The position numbers were made by a program, and so were the translations under genes. This document shows positions 5,096-6,822 of a stretch of DNA of 6,822 bases, in pieces. The notes under the pieces are model-generated. The model was given only the letters and a program-made list of their open reading frames with translations, was not told the origin of the DNA and ran no database searches. Origin of the DNA: Actinomycetes bacterium (GTDB lineage: Bacteria; Actinomycetota; Thermoleophilia; Solirubrobacterales; Solirubrobacteraceae); NCBI GenBank assembly GCA_023404805.1, contig JAEYAL010000008.1, forward strand, positions 1 through 6,822, given 5' to 3'. Each line of letters starts with the position of its first letter. Position 1 is the first letter of the stretch.

Positions 5096-6822
5096 TCACG
5101 CCACCAGCCGGATCTGCAGCCCCGCGGGGGCGGCGACGCCGGCGCCGCCGAGCTTGGCGAGGATCGATTGGACGTAGCCCTGCGTTTCTGGGAAGGGCGG
5201 AATGCACATGCATTTGCTGACGTTGCCCGCGCCGGCGTTGTAGGCGGCGAGCGCGAGCGGGACCGAGCCGAACTGGCGGAGCAGGTCGTGCATGTGGTGG
5301 GCCTGGGCCATGATCGCCTTGGCCGGGTCGAAGCGGTCGGCCATCGAGAGGCCGTAGTGCGCGGCCGTGCCCGGCATGAACTGCGCGATGCCCGCGGCGC
5401 CGGCGGGTGAGACGGCCCGCGGGTTGAACTTCGACTCCTGCCACAGCTGCGCGCCGAGCAGCGCCGCGCCGACGCTCCAGCGCTGCGCGGCCCGCGAGAT
5501 CATCGGCGCGTAGACCGACGGTACGAACGACGGGATCGCTGTCCCGCTGGCTTTGCGGTCTCCCCCGCTCGCCCGTCCCGCGCCGCCTTCGCGGTAGCCG
5601 AGCGAGGTCGAGCCGGCGTTGCGCACGAAGCCGAAATGCCATGCCTCCCAGCTGTACCTCTTGATGAACCCGAACCGCTTGCAGTTCGCCGCGAGCCAGC
5701 CCCACGCGGAGTTCGGGCCGAGGTCGAGTTCGGTGCCCAGGCGGTGCAGGCTCTTGCCGGGCGGCGCGACCCATTTCGGGTCGGGGTTGCGGGCGAACAG
5801 CGCCGCCTGCTCGGCGTCGCTGCGGAATGCGGAGGTGATCGTGAGCGCGTGGCCGTCGGCCCTCGCCGCCGCAGCCATCCGGTCGAACGCGAGCGCCACG
5901 TCGGGGCGCATCCGCTGGCCCTGACGGACGGCGAGCGGACCGCTGTAGTCGCCCGTTCCGCTCGCGGCCGGCAGCGGCGCGATCGCCACTTCGGCGACGG
6001 CCCGCAGCTGCCGGCGCCGGTCGCGCTTGGCGCGCGGTCCAGCCACCGTCACGCGGATCTGGATGCGGGTCGGCAGGCCGGGCTCGCCGAGGAAGCGAAG
6101 ATCGCGCAGCGTCAGGCCGTTCGCCGCTGCCGTCCGCCGGGCCGCGGCCAGCCCGCGCGACCGGTACTCCGCGGCGCTGATCCGCTGTGCCGGATCAGGC
6201 GAGTAGACGAGCGCCTGCGCATCGAGGAGCGCGCGGGCGCCGGCGAGGGCCGCCACGTCGGCGCGGCCCTGCGCATCGGATGCGCGGCCAAGCGCTGAGG
6301 CCACCAGCCCAAGGCCCACGGCCACCGCGAGAAGCGCCGAGATCACCGCGACGGCGACGACGAGCGTCTGGCCGGAATCTCCACCCATCACCGCTGCCAG
6401 CGGCGACCGAGGCCGCGGCACGATCGACAGCCGAGCCGCCACTGCCGAGAGTTCCTCCTGCGCCAAGGCGCCGACCTCCGCCTCTCGAGGCTCGACCAGG
6501 ATCACCTCGTCGAGCGCGCGCAGCACGGCGTCGATGTCGTCGCAGCGCGGCAGGCCTACAGCCACGGCCACCGGACCGGGATAGGTCTGCAGGAGCGCCG
6601 CGAGCGCCGGACCGACCCCCACCTCAGCCGGCAGCTCGACCGTGATCAACCGCCCGGCGACCCTGACCGCGGCGCCCTCCGTCAACGCAGCTTCGACGCC
6701 GGCCGCCGCAGCACGGAGGGCACGCCGGGGCGGCAGGACCTGAACGCCCGGCCGTACCGGTCCGGCGCCCCACGACACCAGCAGCGCCGGCGGCTCGCCT
6801 CCCCGCGCCGCCGCCCGTAGCG
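5096..6822 (-). CDS. TadE/TadG-like membrane-anchored protein with M15 D,D-peptidase and SLT lytic transglycosylase domains (5' end outside window)
   Basis: The frame runs without a stop from the right edge, so the N-terminus is missing. Numbering below counts from an internal ATG at 6388. Residues 1-34 are a short polar start (GGDSGQ) and a hydrophobic helix (about 8-32). The following AQGRADVAALAGARAL (39-54) is typical of TadE/TadG-like Flp pilus proteins. An M15/VanY-type zinc peptidase spans about 150-257, with zinc ligands His215 and Asp222 (SLHRLGTELDL), base Glu248 and ligand His251 (EAWHFGF). A Gly/Ser-rich linker (258-288) leads to an SLT lytic transglycosylase with catalytic Glu318 (WQESKFNP), GIAQFMPGTA (333-342) and AYNAGAGNV (382-390). 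Together these would cut peptide stems and glycan strands of peptidoglycan outside the membrane. Upstream of 6388 at least 144 more codons keep coding-like third-position G/C; they include VAVAVGLPRCDDIDAVL and are not recognised. Alternative starts are ATG 6388, GTG 6442 (AGGAGG at 6454-6459) and GTG 6778. Confidence 0.85.
   Translation of the reverse strand, partial: LRAAARGGEPPALLVSWGAGPVRPGVQVLPPRRALRAAAAGVEAALTEGAAVRVAGRLITVELPAEVGVGPALAALLQTYPGPVAVAVGLPRCDDIDAVLRALDEVILVEPREAEVGALAQEELSAVAARLSIVPRPRSPLAAVMGGDSGQTLVVAVAVISALLAVAVGLGLVASALGRASDAQGRADVAALAGARALLDAQALVYSPDPAQRISAAEYRSRGLAAARRTAAANGLTLRDLRFLGEPGLPTRIQIRVTVAGPRAKRDRRRQLRAVAEVAIAPLPAASGTGDYSGPLAVRQGQRMRPDVALAFDRMAAAARADGHALTITSAFRSDAEQAALFARNPDPKWVAPPGKSLHRLGTELDLGPNSAWGWLAANCKRFGFIKRYSWEAWHFGFVRNAGSTSLGYREGGAGRASGGDRKASGTAIPSFVPSVYAPMISRAAQRWSVGAALLGAQLWQESKFNPRAVSPAGAAGIAQFMPGTAAHYGLSMADRFDPAKAIMAQAHHMHDLLRQFGSVPLALAAYNAGAGNVSKCMCIPPFPETQGYVQSILAKLGGAGVAAPAGLQIRLVA

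Noticed and set aside
6391..6822. A separate upstream gene ending at the TGA of TGATG (6390-6388)
   Set aside because: That frame reads as an Arg/Trp-rich shadow near its end and has another stop at about 6683, so it does not encode a normal gene as the sequence stands.

Overview
The window is about 70% G+C. All five protein-coding genes read on the minus strand, so transcription runs from the right edge to the left. The gene content, the heavy G/C bias at third codon positions and the way promoters sit on start codons suggest a high-GC actinobacterium. A Solirubrobacterales/Thermoleophilia-type organism is my best guess, but that is recognition of style, not proof.

In transcription order: (1) 6822-5096, open at the right edge, is a cell-wall protein. 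It joins an unrecognised N-terminal region, a TadE/TadG-like membrane segment, an M15 (VanY-type) D,D-carboxypeptidase/endopeptidase domain and a lytic transglycosylase (SLT) domain. It resembles accessory proteins of Flp/Tad pilus clusters, so such a cluster may lie just off the right edge. (2) 5034-4507 is a small RBBP9/YdeN-type serine hydrolase. (3) 4438-2528 is uvrC, the nucleotide-excision-repair endonuclease. (4) 2404-1457 is rapZ (yvcJ), a P-loop nucleotide-binding protein whose linkage to uvrC is a classic actinobacterial and firmicute arrangement. (5) 1152-91 is an extended short-chain dehydrogenase of the fatty-acyl/thioester reductase type. The yvcK and whiA genes that usually follow rapZ are not here. 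A 304-bp gap and the unrelated reductase take their place.

The gaps carry most of the unexplained structure. The gap before the reductase (1153-1456) holds a promoter with a perfect TTGACA -35 box, overlapped by a perfect 10-bp inverted repeat, and a strong stem-loop at the predicted 5' end of the transcript. The gap before rapZ (2405-2527) holds a second promoter. The same 12-mer lies directly upstream of both -35 boxes on the same strand. The hydrolase and uvrC each have a TAnnnT -10 hexamer exactly 7 nt before the start codon and no well-spaced ribosome binding site, the arrangement expected of leaderless mRNAs. rapZ has a TAGCGT box 12 nt before its start.

The genes do not form one pathway. 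uvrC and rapZ are a conserved neighbourhood, the cell-wall enzyme looks like the end of an upstream secretion/pilus locus, and the reductase is an independently promoted unit. I see no RNA gene, insertion sequence, CRISPR array or phage element.
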